Shown here: positions 50,152-64,000 of the stretch, in pieces | Numbering within the stretch: the stretch's first letter is position 1 | Layout of the letters: every line of letters starts with the position of its first letter | Position numbers and translations under genes: made by a program | NCBI GenBank assembly: GCA_026724425.1 | Contig: JAIUCV010000230.1 | Coordinates: 1,155,625 to 1,219,624 of the forward strand | Direction of reading: 5' to 3' | Length of the DNA: 64,000 nucleotides | Origin: Erythrophleum ivorense | Lineage: Eukaryota; Streptophyta; Magnoliopsida; Fabales; Fabaceae | Notes under the pieces: generated by a model | The model's input: the letters and a program-made list of their open reading frames with translations, nothing else | What the model was told of the DNA's origin: nothing | Database searches by the model: none

Positions 50152-53100
50152 TCAATAGTATTTCTTTTCATAAGAAACCAACCCATGAACTCCACCTTCT
50201 ACTTGTGCTGCTCCGGTCCTGACCTGGAAATAATAATTTACAACATAAACTACTATGAAATCTCTAGTAAATTAGCATGTACCCAAAAACTTTGGGCTTC
50301 TAAATTTTGCAAATTGCAGAATCAAAGGAATACAAAAGGGAGTTGTCATCTACTTTCTTTGAATCAATGCAAGGATAAAGTATTGATCCAAGATTCCCGA
50401 GATACTTCTTAAACAAGAATTAGCATCTTCCCCACTGTAGGAAGTGCAGACAAGATAGGGCACCCAAATAAGCCAACACAACAATATGCCATCTCAGAAG
50501 AAGACAGCCTACTCGAAATCCATCCTAATTTATTCTTATTTTAAATTTTTAACCCTTTTCTCGGTTCAAGGTTACAGTGAGAAAAAATAAAAAGCATTAC
50601 AGAATTATAGAATCTTCCACTTTCCATGGGTAACATTCATGAAAACTAGTGAGTATAAGTTATGGATGAATATGCAGCCAACAAATGACCTATCTTGATT
50701 GTGAAAATGCTGCAGTTTTATGAATATAAATTCAACAAGACAGCAACTATTGCTAATAACCAGAGCAAATAATAGATTAATTTTGAGGGCTGATCAACCA
50801 TACCTCTAGCCTTAACACCCTCGATCTTAGAAGGTCATGAGCAGACTGCAAAGAGGAGGCACCAAGATCTTGGAACCCTTGCTTGACCGCTTGCAGGGTG
50901 TATGGTATGAACTTCAAGACAGAATCCTTATCTTTAACTGCTCCAACAACCCCCTGAGCAATTTTTAGCTTTGCAGTATCGCCCAAGTATCTTGCATCAC
51001 TACCTTTAGTCATGGCTTCTAGGGAGCCCATTCCTCGATACTTTTTAACACGTAGACCATTCTGTTGCAATGAAAATTGTAATTCACATTACTAGAATAT
51101 TAAATCTCCATTACACACGAATAAGTCATCACGTCAGAGAAAGAAGTAATAAGAAATCAGTACAAGGAAAACAAGTTCAATTCTCAAGCCATTATAAAAT
51201 TATTTGACAGCGAAACAGAGAGAAGGGAAGATAAAATCATATATGAACATTTTAAATAGATGTAACAACATATTGTTCCCAGCAGCATCACTCACAAACA
51301 TATAAGCCATACAGGCTTATGTGTTTACAACATGTATAGTGGTCAGCTATCCACAAAAAAAAAAAAAAGCAATCATTTCCCTCCAAGTACGAGGCTATTT
51401 TTCATAGATAATAGCAACATTGTATCACAAAATAATCATAGATAAGCTGTTTTTTCTTTCCTTTGAAATTTCTCCCTCTTTATATAGATCCCACACTGAA
51501 TCTATGTTTTCAACTTAGCATCATATTGGGTATCTCTATCAAAAAACCTGTTTCTAATCACTACTCAATTTTAACCACTATCATTACACAGCCTTCCCTA
51601 CTTCTCCATTTGTAAAAGGACCATAAGTTGTTAATAATTACAAAATTTGTCAAAATCCCAGCAATTTATGGTATTTGTAGAGTTAAAAGTTCCAAAAACA
51701 TATAGACTTTTAATCATAGCTCACAACCTACTCTACCAGTTAATGGTGACTTCTTGCAACTGTAGCCTACAAACATGTTTAATAAACAAATTTTCACAGT
51801 TAGACAAAAATGTGAAAGGCAGTTCTTAGAGAAGATAGCGGTAAAGAAATTAAAACAGCTAACATATAAATGAAAACTCTCTTAAAAGATATGAAATAAA
51901 TCGCAAGCCAGTCTTGAATGCATTACTTTATTAGACTTCTATACCTGATACTCGTAAGCTCCTGGAGCTTCAGTGCTCCCAGCCAAGAAGCTTCCCATCA
52001 TCACAGTAGATGCTCCAAGCGTTAAGGCCTTAACAATATGACCAGAGTTCGAAATGCCACCATCAGCAATAACGGGAACAGCACTTTTATAAGCAATTGA
52101 TGAAACCTTGTAAACAGCTGTTGCCTGACAAACAACAAGTCAAGTGAGCATCCCATATATAATATTTGAACTCTTCCCAACTAGAGTCCAATGTGATCAA
52201 AAGTTTCGAATCTCCATCGCTTAAAAAGACTATGAGTGGAAATCATACCTGTCCTCGCCCTACTGCACAAACCTCTTGGGTGGTACATATAGATCCAGAC
52301 CCCATACCAACCCGTAAACCATCAACACCAGCCTGAATCAAATTCTCGGCCTGATACATGGTAACCACATTCCCACCTATAACATCTAACTCTGGATACA
52401 GATTTTTAATGTATTTTATCATCTCCAACTGATAGATGGAGTTCCCTTGAGAGCTATCCAACACTACAACATTCACCCCACCCTTCAACAAGTATTCCAA
52501 TCTTTCCTTGTCATGCTCCCTTGTGCCAATTGACGCACCCACCAACCACTTCCCATCGGCCCCCACCGAACCCGCTGCCAATTTGGGATACCCTTTAATC
52601 CTTTCAACATCCTCCTTCGTCACCAAATCCAAAACCTCATCGTTGTTCACCAAAGGCACGAAATTTGCCTTCTTCCCCTCCAGAAACTTATCGATTTGTC
52701 CCAACTCAGAACTCGACGGCAACGAATCCGATGAGTTCACCATATAATCATAAATCTTTACCTCTTTATCGTTCAGTTTCTGCCAATCCAACTTCGACAC
52801 ATAACCCAAAAGCTTAGATTTCGCAGTACCCGACTCAGTAACCAAAACATACGGCGAATCACCAAAATCATCAAACGACTCGATCCTTCCAGAGGGTGGT
52901 TTGAAGACGGGATTAGACAGAACCGGCACTCGACGCGACTTAGCAGAACGTACCATGGCAGCCTGATCAGACGGCGTCGTATTAGAGTGGATGAAAGCGA
53001 TACCACCAAGGGCAGCCATGGCTACTGCCATGCAGGCTTCGGAGACGGTGTCCATGGGAGAAGCGACGCAGGGGATGTTAAGAGGGACATTGCGGCTGAC

Positions 53101-53244
53101 TCTGGTGGCGAGCTGGACGGCGTCGGCGGGGAAGTCGATGTAGTGAGGGAGGAAAATAATGTCGTCATAGGTGTACGAGTAGCCCTGGCTGAAGAGCTTC
53201 TCAGCAGTGAAGCCGTCCTCAATTGGCGGCGGCGTAAAGTCCAT
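50152..53244 (-). CDS. Inosine-5'-monophosphate dehydrogenase (IMPDH)
   Basis: Oxidises IMP to XMP with NAD+, the committed step to guanine nucleotides, in the cytosol. Four exons join in phase to 501 aa: 52249-53244, 51945-52124, 50804-51061 and 50152-50223. The start is MDFTPPPIEDGFTAEKLF. The catalytic barrel begins YTYDDIIFLPHYIDF, with two CBS domains between roughly residues 110 and 230. The catalytic loop GSICTTQE holds Cys320. The phosphate-binding VIADGGISNSGHIVKAL and the flap KKYRGMGSLEAM follow. The last exon is only 24 codons and ends VSYEKKYY. Exon 1 is clearly GC-richer than its surroundings. The gene appears intact. Confidence 0.95.
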
Positions 53245-56047
53245 TATTGGCGGCGTAGGCGGTAGTCGGCCGAAGAAGAGGGTTCAACTAGGGTTTTGAT
53301 CGGATAGAGAATGAAACGCAAAGAGTGGATTCAACTCTTATAGCAGAAAATTTTGATGCAGAAACAGAGACAAAAAGGAAATATGGAGGGAAACGGGAGA
53401 ATGTACTTATTTCTGACATTTATACTTCAGAGTAAGAATGGGATTTTATGCATTAATGAAAGTTTTTCAATCCCACCGAAAGAAAGTGTGATTTTGAATA
53501 ATTAAACATTTTTTCTTCGGATAGAATTTGATAGTCTTTTGGGAATAATTAAGACCTTAAAATTGCCCGCAAAAAAATTATAATAAAAGATCTTGTTGTA
53601 ATGAGATTGTTTTTCAAAATTATAAACAACTCTATCTAAAAATAATTTTTTTAAATTTAAGCTTCTTAGATATAATTTCTTTTAGTTTTTGATAATACTG
53701 ATAATTATGTGTGTGAGTGTATATATATATATATAATTTATTTTATTTATGTAATTTGTATAATGTATATTATGTCTTTGTAATTAATATTATATTTATC
53801 AAAATATTATTTTAAATATTAAATTAGTCTTTTTAAGTATATATTAAACAAATATTTTTTTATTTTATTTATTTTTATTTATTTACTTTTTATATTTTTA
53901 TATTTTTCAAACAAACATATTATATGTAAGATTCCTTTTGCTATTATCGATATTAATTTCTTTGTTTTTCAATAAGAAGAATCTCATCTGGAGGAGATTA
54001 TTCTATTGGTTAAATTGTTTATTACCTAGTATTATTGGAATTCAGATCTTTAAAACATTTCAGCCAGTGAAATACGAAGAAGAAGAAAAATAAATAAATA
54101 AAACTCACATGTATCCTATGAATCTCTACTTTTTCTTTTTCTTTTTTTTCTCTTCTTACTTTGTCTAAAATCCTTAACATGATTCAAATTAGAATCGCCA
54201 CACAAGTGCCAAATAATATTATCAACCAATTAAATATTATTTTAAAGCAACACTAAGGGGAAAGCCGCTGAGTAGGTGGGGCATGTAATTTAAATTTTAA
54301 AATTAGTTATCTAGTGGGATGATTCTTTTATATGTATGTTTGGAATTTGAACTATAACATTATTTATAATAAATCTTATAATTGTTAGAATTACATAAGA
54401 TCCTTATTTTATATAGAAAAGGCTGTATAAAACAGAAATAATTTATTTTAGTCTATATATTACACTAAAACAATTTCACTTGGCGTAATTAATAAATTCT
54501 ATGTGTCACAAGCTCAACTTGGCTAGATATTGTTAGAGGTTTTTAATATATTTACCTAATAATTATTCAAACTATTTGTATTTAATTAATTTTGTTAAAA
54601 AATTGTATAAATTTGGGTCAATTGTACTAGGTCTGGGCTTTATAGTTGAGAATAGAAACAAGCTTAGACTCATATTTTGAATTTTAGTGCTTAAACTTTA
54701 ACAATAAGTATTATTAAAAGAAAAAAGAAAAATAACACTGAAGAGGAGTTCAATAAAAGAAAGAATATATACCAAACATATCGATTAGCAAATTTTCATG
54801 AGCATCTAGCTGTGCTTTGTTTGGCAAAAGGAAAGAGAGCTTTTAGTATTGAAAGGTGCAGAATATAGTCTAAAATTATCTGTAAAGACTAAAGATTGCT
54901 TCTCAAAAATATTCCCTTCATGGGTGATAGATTCTCTATTAATAAATGTGCTAGTATTGGCCATTGGGTTGAAGAAGCTTGAAGAAAATAACATAATGAA
55001 TTTTAAAATTAGTATATGTTCTTTAAAAAATTCGTAGTGTCAAAAGATTAATTTATCTTTTTTAAAAACATTATCTTACAAAACATTCTAAAACTACTTA
55101 TATTGTTTATAAAGCACCATATTCCTATCACACATTGAAAATCAAATCTCTATTAGGTTTCTCTATCAAGTCTCTTTAACATTTTGATTTTTTTTAGTAT
55201 TGCAAACATTCAGGTTAATTTTTGAGAATATATTTAATCCTATATTATATGCTTGTTTTTATCAATAAATGCTAAAATATATTTTTTATTCTGTGAACCT
55301 TAGTTTATATTTCACTTTTATCATTTAATTTTATTTGTTTCAATTTAATCCTTAAATTTTATTTTCATTCTGTAATTTTGTTTCAATATGATTCTTTAAC
55401 TTTATCATAAGTTTCACATTGGGTCTTTAATTTTATTTTGTTATAATTTTATTTCTTAACTTATAAAAAAACTTAAATTCTTCTTTCTCTCTATTAAGGT
55501 ATTTAATAGAAAATGACTAAGTTGATAGAAAGGTATTATAACAAGTTATTAAACTTAAGTCACTAATGAGTAATTTTTTAAAATTAAAAGATTAAATTAG
55601 AATAAAATGAAATATAAAACAAAGCTAAAAGATAAAATGAAAACTAAATAAATTAAAAATAAAATAAAATAAAAATAAAAATAAAAAATTTAAGGTAAAA
55701 TTAAATAATTAAATTAAAATCAAATGAAAGTAAAGAATATAAATAAAACATGAGATAAATTTAATAACAAAAATATATGTTTGCCATCGCTAAATTAAAT
55801 TCTTTATGATTTTATGATTCTCTCTAAAGATGTAAAAAGGAGTTAATTTAATTTAATAATGACAAGTCAAGAGTAGTATTATCATTACTTACAAAATACA
55901 AAATCTTTTGAGTAATTGATTGCGACGTACATAACTTATTTCCACTAAAAAAAAAAAGTGGGGTTTGTATGCAAGAAAGTGATGCGTCTTCCATTATGAG
56001 TGAGGTTCCAAAAGTGGATTTGAAAGAGTCCTCCTGGCTCGATCAAA
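53245..56047. other. AT-rich intergenic region between IMP dehydrogenase and the X8 gene
   Basis: The part next to 53245 is the IMP dehydrogenase promoter and 5' UTR. (TA)n occurs near 53715-53736. A lysine/asparagine-rich low-complexity stretch at 55600-55760 is A-rich DNA, not coding. No gene recognised. Confidence 0.6.
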
Positions 56048-57590
56048 TCAATAGTACACAAAGTGGCATCCATCATAACCTGTGGAAATCCAAAAGTTGC
56101 TAATTAATAAGTAGAAATTTGCTTTCAAAACCCAAAATTAAATTAGAAGGTTCATCATCTTTTTAATGTTACAGAAAATATTAATTTAATAAACACTAAA
56201 TAATATGATATGAAGAAAGTATGTATGTCTTTGTATTTGAAAAAGACAGGATTATTCATTTGTATTACTCACTAGGATCAACTGCAACTAGCATGGCTGT
56301 CCCTCCAAACTCGCACGTGCCACCATTAACCTTGCTTCTCTGCCAAAAGCTATTAAAAGCATACGAGGCATGCGCATAAACAGAATTGGGCTGGAAGCAC
56401 GGCCCACTGGGCTGAATTTGATCACAATCGGCTCCAGACCAACAAGCATAGTTCATGGCCTCTTGCATAATTGGGTCTGGGACCGTGGGCTTAGCCACGC
56501 ACCACAAGGCTGAGATTGGGGCAACGTAGGGTGGTGGCGGCACAGTCGGCGGTGGATAGACAACCGGTGGTTGAAACACTGTTGGGCTAGGGACACCACC
56601 TCCGGCAGGGGATGGAAAAGAACTTGGTGGGCTGGGGACAATGCCACCACCACTTGGGGATGGTATGTTATATGGTGGGCTGGGCTCAAAATAAGGTGGG
56701 CTCATTGTTGACCCAGGTGGGCCCGGATAAATGATAGGTGGGTTTATTATTGGTTCAGGTGAGCCCGGGATATTACTAGGTGGGCTTGGAACAACTTCAG
56801 GTGTTGGCGTGGGTAGAGATCCAGGCGGGCTTGGAACAATTTCAGGTGTTGGTGCGGGTAGGGATCCAGATGGGCTTGGAGGTGGGCTTTGGACCGGAAG
56901 AATTGGTGAGGAGTAATAGTAGGGAGGTGGTGGTGAAAATTGAAACCCTGTGGGAGTGGGATTACTTGTGGAGGGAGGGTTTGGAGGATATATACAGAAT
57001 GGAGGGCTATTTTCTGGCAATGGAATAGGAGCAAGAGACTCATAAGGAGGAAGAGAAAATGGTGAGCTAACTCTATAGGGTTGTACATTTGAAGAATCCA
57101 TAGATGGGTCAAAAGCAAAATGCTTAATGGCTTTCAACTTCTTCGAATGCTTGTTGATCGAACTTTTACGTTTACGCATTATTGATATTTCTGCATCTGC
57201 ATAAGCAAAGAGGATTATGAGCTTATCATCAGGTGAAAGTTTGCTTGATCTCGATAATATCAAAACGTAATTGTAACTATCTTCTTCGGCCACATTGCTG
57301 CGTAAAATTTGTTTGATTGTCCGGGATGGGGAATTAGTCTAGAATACCTCACGCCTAACAAATTAAAATTTCCTGAGAAAGGTTTCCAAGCAGAACACAT
57401 TTATGTAAGATCAAAATTAGTAAAATGTTGATTCAATTTTGGTATGAAAGAAGCAGGATTCACCCTAGCTAGCTCGGAGTAGTGTAGTTAGAGAGGGCTT
57501 ACCACAATGAGTGAGGGAAATAGCTGCTAGAGTGAGAGAAAGGAGAAGAAAGCCAGCTCTTAATCTCAAGAAACCTCTGCTTGCTCCCAT
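56048..57590 (-). CDS. Secreted proline-rich protein with a C-terminal X8 (CBM43) domain
   Basis: X8/CBM43 domains bind beta-1,3-glucan (callose) in the plant cell wall. Exons 57503-57590, 56273-57283 and 56048-56079 join in phase to 376 aa. Residues 1-29 are a signal peptide (MGASRGFLRLRAG then LLLSLTLAA). A short domain with KLSPDDKLIILFAYADAEIS precedes a basic stretch (RKRKSSINKHSKK). About 190 residues rich in Pro, Ser and Gly follow, with near-repeats of GSLPTPTPEVVPSPP. The X8 domain spans about 288-376 and has six Cys: WCVAK, ACWSGADC, GPCF, TCEFGG and DGC. The last 10 residues come from a tiny third exon (YDGCHFVYY). No GPI-anchor tail is seen. The exon 2 acceptor is uncertain: the strong CGCAG site at 57298 gives the wrong phase, whereas GAAG at 57284 keeps frame. 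Confidence 0.85.
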
Positions 57591-57673
57591 GACCCACCAC
57601 TTCACTTCTAATTATGGCTTTATTGTACCAACTTCAATCCAAAGACCAGAAGGTAGTACAGTATAGGGTGGGT

Positions 57674-57682
57674 TTTTATAAA
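57674..57682 (-). promoter_or_regulatory. Possible TATA box of the X8 gene
   Basis: The minus strand reads TTTATAAAAACCC about 85-90 bp upstream of the start codon at 57590. Position and sequence suit a plant TATA box; there is no experimental support. Confidence 0.35.
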
Positions 57683-57699
57683 CGCAGAGTTTGGTTAGC

Positions 57700-60600
57700 T
57701 CTAGAAATGGTGAAAGTGAGGGAAGAGTAAGGATCATGGGAGACAAGTGGTTCTGTTTGGGGATAAAGAATGATTCTTTGGGCGGCACAACTTTGCTTTG
57801 CTTGAAGATGTATGAATGAAGGAATGCTAAAAGTGCTGAAAAGGTGTCACAAATGTATTTATTTTATGGGATTAGTAGTTCACGGTCTCATCAACACTAT
57901 ACTTTCTTTGCTAACTTATTTAAAGCTCATTTCATATATATGTTGGTGGTATATATGCTTGCTTCGCCGCTGGAAAAGATAGAAGTTTGGTTTTCTAAGC
58001 TCTTTTGTTTTGCTTGCTTTTCACTCCAACCGCTCTCTCTCTCTCTGTCTTTCTCTGTTATTCACTTCTTATGGAAACACCAATACATCTTGGATTGTGG
58101 CGTGAGGAAGAGGGATTGTTTGGTTGGTCAAAAACCATAAAATGCTTTGGGAAAAGTATGTTATAGGCTACCATGTATCAGTTTTGCATCACTTGTCCAT
58201 GTCTTATTTTCGGATTTCAGAGCTAACAATTCAGGGTACTTGTATTAAGGGGAAGGGAGGAGATAAATTTTGTGTAAGATTGGTGATGTAATAATACTTT
58301 TATGCTATTTGATGATATCTATGATGATTTTTTTTCCATAAATATGTTGTTCAATACTAGGAAACATGTAGTCTTAGAAATCATTCTGTAGTCTAAGAAT
58401 AATTGAATGCGGATTCCGAACATAACACAAACATGGAACATAATAAACTTTTAGATGTCCTAGTTCAATTTGAAATGTTAGATCGTGATTGATATGCGTG
58501 TGGGACACATGTGAGACACGGACATAACACTAGTAAAGAAGTGTCCATGCTACGTAGTTTGTAGTTCAATTTCAATGTTGGTTACATAGCCATCAATAAT
58601 TCTACTTCAGTAGATTGTTAGCATGCAAAACAATTTGAGTAAGAAACTTCATTCTGGATTTTGATATGTGAACCTTTCTCTTGTCTTTTAAATTGAAATT
58701 ACTGCTCTTATAATGATCAAGAGATAACTTTCAACAATTTTAGCACACAATTGAAAGGGTAAGATGAAATTGGAGTAGCCTTCAAAAATATTCATTGGCA
58801 TCTTCCGTTGCTTGAATCATGACCATATTGACTCAGATTCATAATCAACATTTCGATACTTGTGTTTCTTTGTTCTGCACAAAATATTTGATGTTGTTTT
58901 CTGTCCTTTACTGCATAATTGATTGCTCTGTGTATTCTTTTTTGATAGGATTGCTCTGTGTATTCTGGAACACTATCTATATGGAGAAAATACAAAGCCA
59001 GACGTGACACTGACCATTAGCTCTTTTCCATATCATGATTAATAAATGCTCATAAATATAGACCGTTGTCTCTCAATGTATAGATTTAATCTCATAACCC
59101 TAAGTGATTTGCAGGCCACAACATGGGCTAAATTACCAGATGTTGCAGAAGTCCTAAAGTAATACTGTGTTAAATACTAATCAAACTCAAAAACTTAAAA
59201 GCCATTGAGTAGAGACTTCTGATTGGTATAATCATTACTTCCAACATACTTCCTCAAATGAAAATCCCTTGAGCTTGAAACTTAATGCTGAAATATAATT
59301 TTATTTAAAAGAATGGATTGTGACACCAATAAGGATCAAACTAGTAAACATTTGATTATTAAAATTAAACTTTGAAAGAAGAGTGTCCACCGATCTGACT
59401 AGTGTAACTAAATTAAATTAGATTGGGCTAGTTTTTATTTTAAAAAAACGAATTAGATAAGGTCAAACTAGCTATATTAACTAGTTTGACTTAACTCAAC
59501 CCAAAATATATATCTTATGTTAAAAGAAAAGTCTTTTAGGGGTTAGTTTGTAATTTTAGTTAAATATTTTTAAATATATTTTAAAAATTATAAATAGTCG
59601 ATTAAGGTTCCTTTTAAATACAATAGTCACATCCAAACAAAATATTAAGATATAAAAAACATATTCTCTTCAAAGTTAAAAGCCCAAAAAGTTTAAAATT
59701 GAGATAATAAACATGCATCTTTAAAAAATACAGGAGTCACATTTCCCTTGACAATTATATCATATCCTTTTTGAAAAATTGTCCCAAAAAAAAAAACCTT
59801 AATGACTATCAAACTCTAAGTCATCATTTTTTAAAATTTTGTCTTCTTGAGTTCACATTTTTTTCTTATTTTCTCCTTTAGACTAACATTTTTTTTTAAT
59901 ATCAATTGTATAAATCTTGTAAAAACATATCAAAATGAATAATCATATGTTCAAATGGTTAAGTGATTATAAAGATACGAATATTTAAATTTTTAAAGTC
60001 TTTTTCTAAAAATATACAAACTCAATTTAGGCCTTGTTGTTTGGTTTAGTTTTAAATTGGGCTAGGTCAAATTATAGGCCAATCAGGACAAACATTGGAT
60101 TGAGATGAAAGACAATCCAACTTAGTCCATATACGCTCTTAATTTCAGGTTAAAGATTACTTCAATTTAAAAACTTATTATTACATAAAGACACATAATT
60201 TATTTTATAAATATTTCTAACATAAATTTCATGTTTAGCCAGGATTGAGGATTATGACAAGAAGAAACTCATGCCTGGTGGCATATGGTGGGGCTTCTCT
60301 GTTCTTTTCTTCTTTTTCTCTGTACTAGACATTTTATTTCCTTTGACACACAAATTCACCAACAGAACTTTGAACTGTACTTGTTAAGAACTGCAAAATC
60401 TGTAAATGGATGGCGGCAACTTCAGATTTTCAGAGACAGCATATAATTATTCTTCTACACTAAAGTCTCTCCTAGATATTCCAATTACTGGGATAAAAAT
60501 TGCAGGCATGTGCCTACAAAGGGCCTAGAGAACATAAACAGAGAAGATTACGAGAACTCTTTTTCATTTTTGGTCATGGGGGATGACAACACTTGAATAC

Positions 60601-63600
60601 TGAATCGCCCCTTTGATGCTTTGACCCGCAAAAGGATTTGAAATGGGACCATTGGGCCCTTTTCACTAGAATACAATTCCGCACCAAAGGAGGACAAGAA
60701 CAAGCATTAAAGGAAGGCCCCTCGTCTATTTATGCTCAGCCCTACATTGCATCTTCAGATTTCAGACAAGTGAGCCAACGGTTGATATCAATAAAAAGTG
60801 AGTCAACTTGGGACATACAGCCATGTCAAGAATATAACTTTTTGCATAAATTTTTAAAACCTTATGATTATATGTAGCAGCATTTGAGTTCAATTGACCT
60901 CTTTTTTTTTTTTTTTAAGTACCATTTATTTTCTTGTGAATTAGCTCAATATCAACTAGCTTTTTGTGATTTATAATGTGTCATTCAATTTTTTTTGTGG
61001 TTTTTATATTATCCTCTAATCATTATGTGGTATTTTTTCAATCTTAATTTTAATATTTACAATAACATAAATGTTAAAACAATCTATAATTTTGTTGTTG
61101 AAAGTATATTTTATTTATATGCTAAATGCTGGTATACCTTTTTTTTTAAGTTAATACTATAATTAAGCTTACATTTAGAAATTGAAACTGTCCTTCTAAT
61201 CTTAGCAATATTTTTAGAACATCATGAATATGTTTAAACTTTAACAATAAAATTATTTGTTATTTTAACAAATTGTGAAAATGTTGAATGATGCACTGTA
61301 AAATTAGATGAAAGTATATTATATTGAGCTAGACTATATATAGAATAATTGTAATGTTAAATCGTATTATACAAAGAGCATTTTATTTAAATATGATATA
61401 AGATTCTATGGTCAAATTGGTCTACGTATCATCAATTAAATTAGTTACAATGTTCTCCTGGTCGGGCAATCCAGGTTGTAATGTGGGGAGATTATGAGTA
61501 GAACTTGTTCTGTTGAGTGGTGACCGCTGACCAATCATAAGCTACAATCACGAAACTTTATAGAGTTTATATTCCACTTTTCACCTTTTCCCTCCCTTTT
61601 TCTTTGCCTAAGTTGAATCGATCCCATTCTTTATGGCGTTTTTAACTTAACACCGTGTACTATACCTCTAGATAAAAGTACTGAGGCATTTTAATATATA
61701 TATATATATATATATTTAAAAAAAAAATTTAAAAAGCTTAGATCCCCTAAAGTTGGATTTGCAAGTCTATTTGGATCTTTCTTCTGACATGAAAGGAGTA
61801 AGCTATGTTATTTTAAAGATTATATTTCACTTTCTTTTTACTTATGTTTGTTAATAAAGTTATTTTTCTACATATGTATTTTCTCAAAAAAGAAAATTAT
61901 TTAATTATCTTTATTGTTATATAAAAATTAAATTATAGTTTCAAGTTAGGGATTAACATTAGCTTAACTATTTTTAATATCATATTAAAAATAAGATTAC
62001 AGTATTATAATGTATAAAAAATTAATTTTTTTGACAGAAAATAAATTGAATGGAAGGTTTTTGTAATATATATTAATATGTTAGGAGAATCAGATATAAT
62101 TTTTTAAATAAATAGATATTAGATATAATTTAATGAAATCTTAAGGAGAGTGAATGTAATTTATTTTATATAAAAATATTAAAACTTTATCAATAATGAA
62201 GAGAGAACTTTGATTGGAAATTGTAGTCAAAGGAATGTTTGAAAGATGAGCATTTTGTATTTTAATTTAGAAAATTTGAATTTAATATTATAATTAAGGA
62301 AACAAACATTTTACTTTCTTAAAATGAGGCCTACTTACAAGAAAAAATTATATTTTATCTCTTTGAACTAAAGACTCATTTCAAAATTGCTACATGAATT
62401 TGAAATATAACAAAATAAAATATGTCTTTGAATTTTGAACCAAAATAAAAATGTTAAATCTCTTTTAAAATAAATTGCAAGAGGTTGCTTGCTTACTTCA
62501 ACAATTTTCATAGGCTAACATCAGGATAATGAAAATGCAGATACATGAGGCCACGCTCTTGCAACTAATCTTAATTGTAATTTAACATTTTTTTGGTCTA
62601 AAGTTCAAAGAAGTGTTCCATTATATTTTAAAATCTGTCTACTAATTTTGTAATTAAGTCTTAGTTAGGGGGATAAATTTTAATTTTCTCTAAATAATTA
62701 CAACTTTAATCTATTAACTCTAAAATGTAACAAAACACCCTATGTTTCTTATGAAAAAAAAATACTAAATACCCATACATTAAAAAAGATTGAGAAGGGG
62801 TGTTTATTTTTATTTTATTTTTAATAAAAAATTAAGTATTTTATTATATTTCAAACTCTATATGCTGGAATTTTAATTTGACCTAAAATAATTACCTTGT
62901 GGCATAACTCAAGTTTCCAAAAATATAATAAATAAATAAATAAATAAAGAGAAAATGCGTACATAAAAGATTTGTCTTTCTATAGTTTTACGTTTTCTAT
63001 GAAAATGAAGTACAAATTCGAACTCAACCAATTTTCGAAACTTCTTTAAAAATTAAAAATTTAATTGAACTGTGTAAATCCATAGATTTAATTTGAACCA
63101 AATATCGCTTGTGTCAAATTGTTTTTTAGGTTTTGTCAATGCTTGCTTTAATAGATTGATTCAAAAGATATGTAATTTATAAATTATTATTATTATAAAT
63201 TTATAGAAATGCGCATTATAAAGTTCTTGAACTATTATAAGCAAAAAGCTGACGTCATTTTTCCATCAATTAATAAATTAGTGGGTTGACACATTTTTTA
63301 TCAATATATTCGTATGGTCATTTTTTTATTTTTGGTTGAAATTTCATTTGAAAAATTGCATAACTCAAACTTATCCCTAAAGTTTTATTTTTAGAACATT
63401 ACTTTAAGATATGAAAATAGAAATCTAAGCTAATAATTAAATTTTGAAAGAAGGCGTCCTTTCACTTTTGCAAAATGGCCATATATATGGTGACAGACGA
63501 GAATGAAAAGAAAAGACACAAGGTGAACAAGATTTGAGATGAGAAATATCTTAGGAAATGACGAAAGACAAGCGCTTCCACTACCTCCTAATGTTGATTC

Positions 63601-64000
63601 CACGCTTACCCACTAAACATTTTGGAAGTTGAAACGTGTTTTCTTTGAATTTATTTTTTTTTTAATTGGGCAAATGATAAAGAATCTTTTAAATAAAAAA
63701 ATATACATGAACTAAATTTATTTTTTATTTCTCTATTTGAGAGGCACTTTATCATTTATTTATTTTTAAAAAGTTAAATCAATTTCAAGTGTTATCAAAA
63801 AATTTTTAAAGAAAAATCAGAGATGTAGTTTTTAGATATTTATTATAAATTTTTAATGAAAAATAGTATAATATTTTTTTATAGTTTAAAATTACATAAT
63901 AGGACCTTTTATAAAATTTTATCTATTTGTTAAAAAATCTAATAACAAATAATTAAAATTTTTCATTTAAATTTACTACTTTAATTTATATCTCGAGCAA
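57700..64000. other. Long AT-rich interval without a recognised gene
   Basis: I checked both strands for family signatures and found none. An 18-bp direct repeat (GATTGCTCTGTGTATTCT) occurs near 58920 and 58949. (TA)n lies at about 61693-61713. Less AT-rich pockets at 60240-60830 and 63470-63620 could be regulatory or exonic parts of genes I cannot identify. Confidence 0.5.

Noticed and set aside
52508..53265. Open frames on the plus strand across IMP dehydrogenase exon 1
   Set aside because: They are antisense shadows of a GC-rich coding exon; the minus-strand frame has full family conservation.
55600..55760. Lys/Asn-rich A-tract region as a possible gene
   Set aside because: It is simple A-rich sequence with no start, motif or splice context.
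56731..57028. Gly-rich plus-strand frames opposite the X8 gene
   Set aside because: Produced by reading the Pro-codon repeats backwards; the minus strand has a signal peptide and an X8 domain.

Overview
This is nuclear DNA from a flowering plant, most likely a eudicot. It is very AT-rich, its genes are split by canonical GT-AG introns, and it carries Ty1/copia and Ty3/gypsy remnants with initiator-tRNA-Met primer sites. It also carries plant-only families: an NBS-LRR disease-resistance gene, ent-kaurene synthase and an X8/CBM43 wall protein. I cannot name the species from sequence alone. Nothing prokaryotic, no CRISPR array and no rRNA or tRNA gene was recognised.

Layout. 1-296: frameshifted 3' tail of an NBS-LRR gene whose body lies left of the window. 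1-3156 is one copy of a segmental duplication whose other copy is 14791-18545. 3527-3852: inverted repeat whose two arms encode related peptides. 6999-7880: copia gag fragment. 8461-9794: C48 (Ulp1-like) cysteine protease exons with all active-site residues. 11308-15223: a BED zinc finger joined by one intron, in frame, to an NBS-LRR (939 aa). 20552-26853 (minus): RlmI/COG1092-type methyltransferase in eight exons with two apparent lesions. 29017-34501: old Ty3/gypsy element with both LTRs. 36820-37106: one end of a CACTA transposon. 37888-38400: ent-kaurene synthase pseudogene fragment with a small internal inversion. 39200-39970: four-unit ~190-bp tandem repeat. 43381-49144: complete 14-exon ent-kaurene synthase (796 aa). 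50152-53244 (minus): complete four-exon IMP dehydrogenase (501 aa). 56048-57590 (minus): secreted proline-rich X8 protein (376 aa). 57600-64000 is AT-rich with no gene I can support.

The genes are unrelated single units, not a pathway cluster: immune receptor, RNA methylation, gibberellin biosynthesis, purine synthesis and cell wall. The main themes are local duplication and decay. The NLR 3' region was duplicated about 14.8 kb apart, and kaurene synthase has a broken, partly inverted copy about 5.5 kb upstream of the intact gene. Exon boundaries were worked out by hand from splice consensus, reading phase and family similarity; no alignment or search was run.
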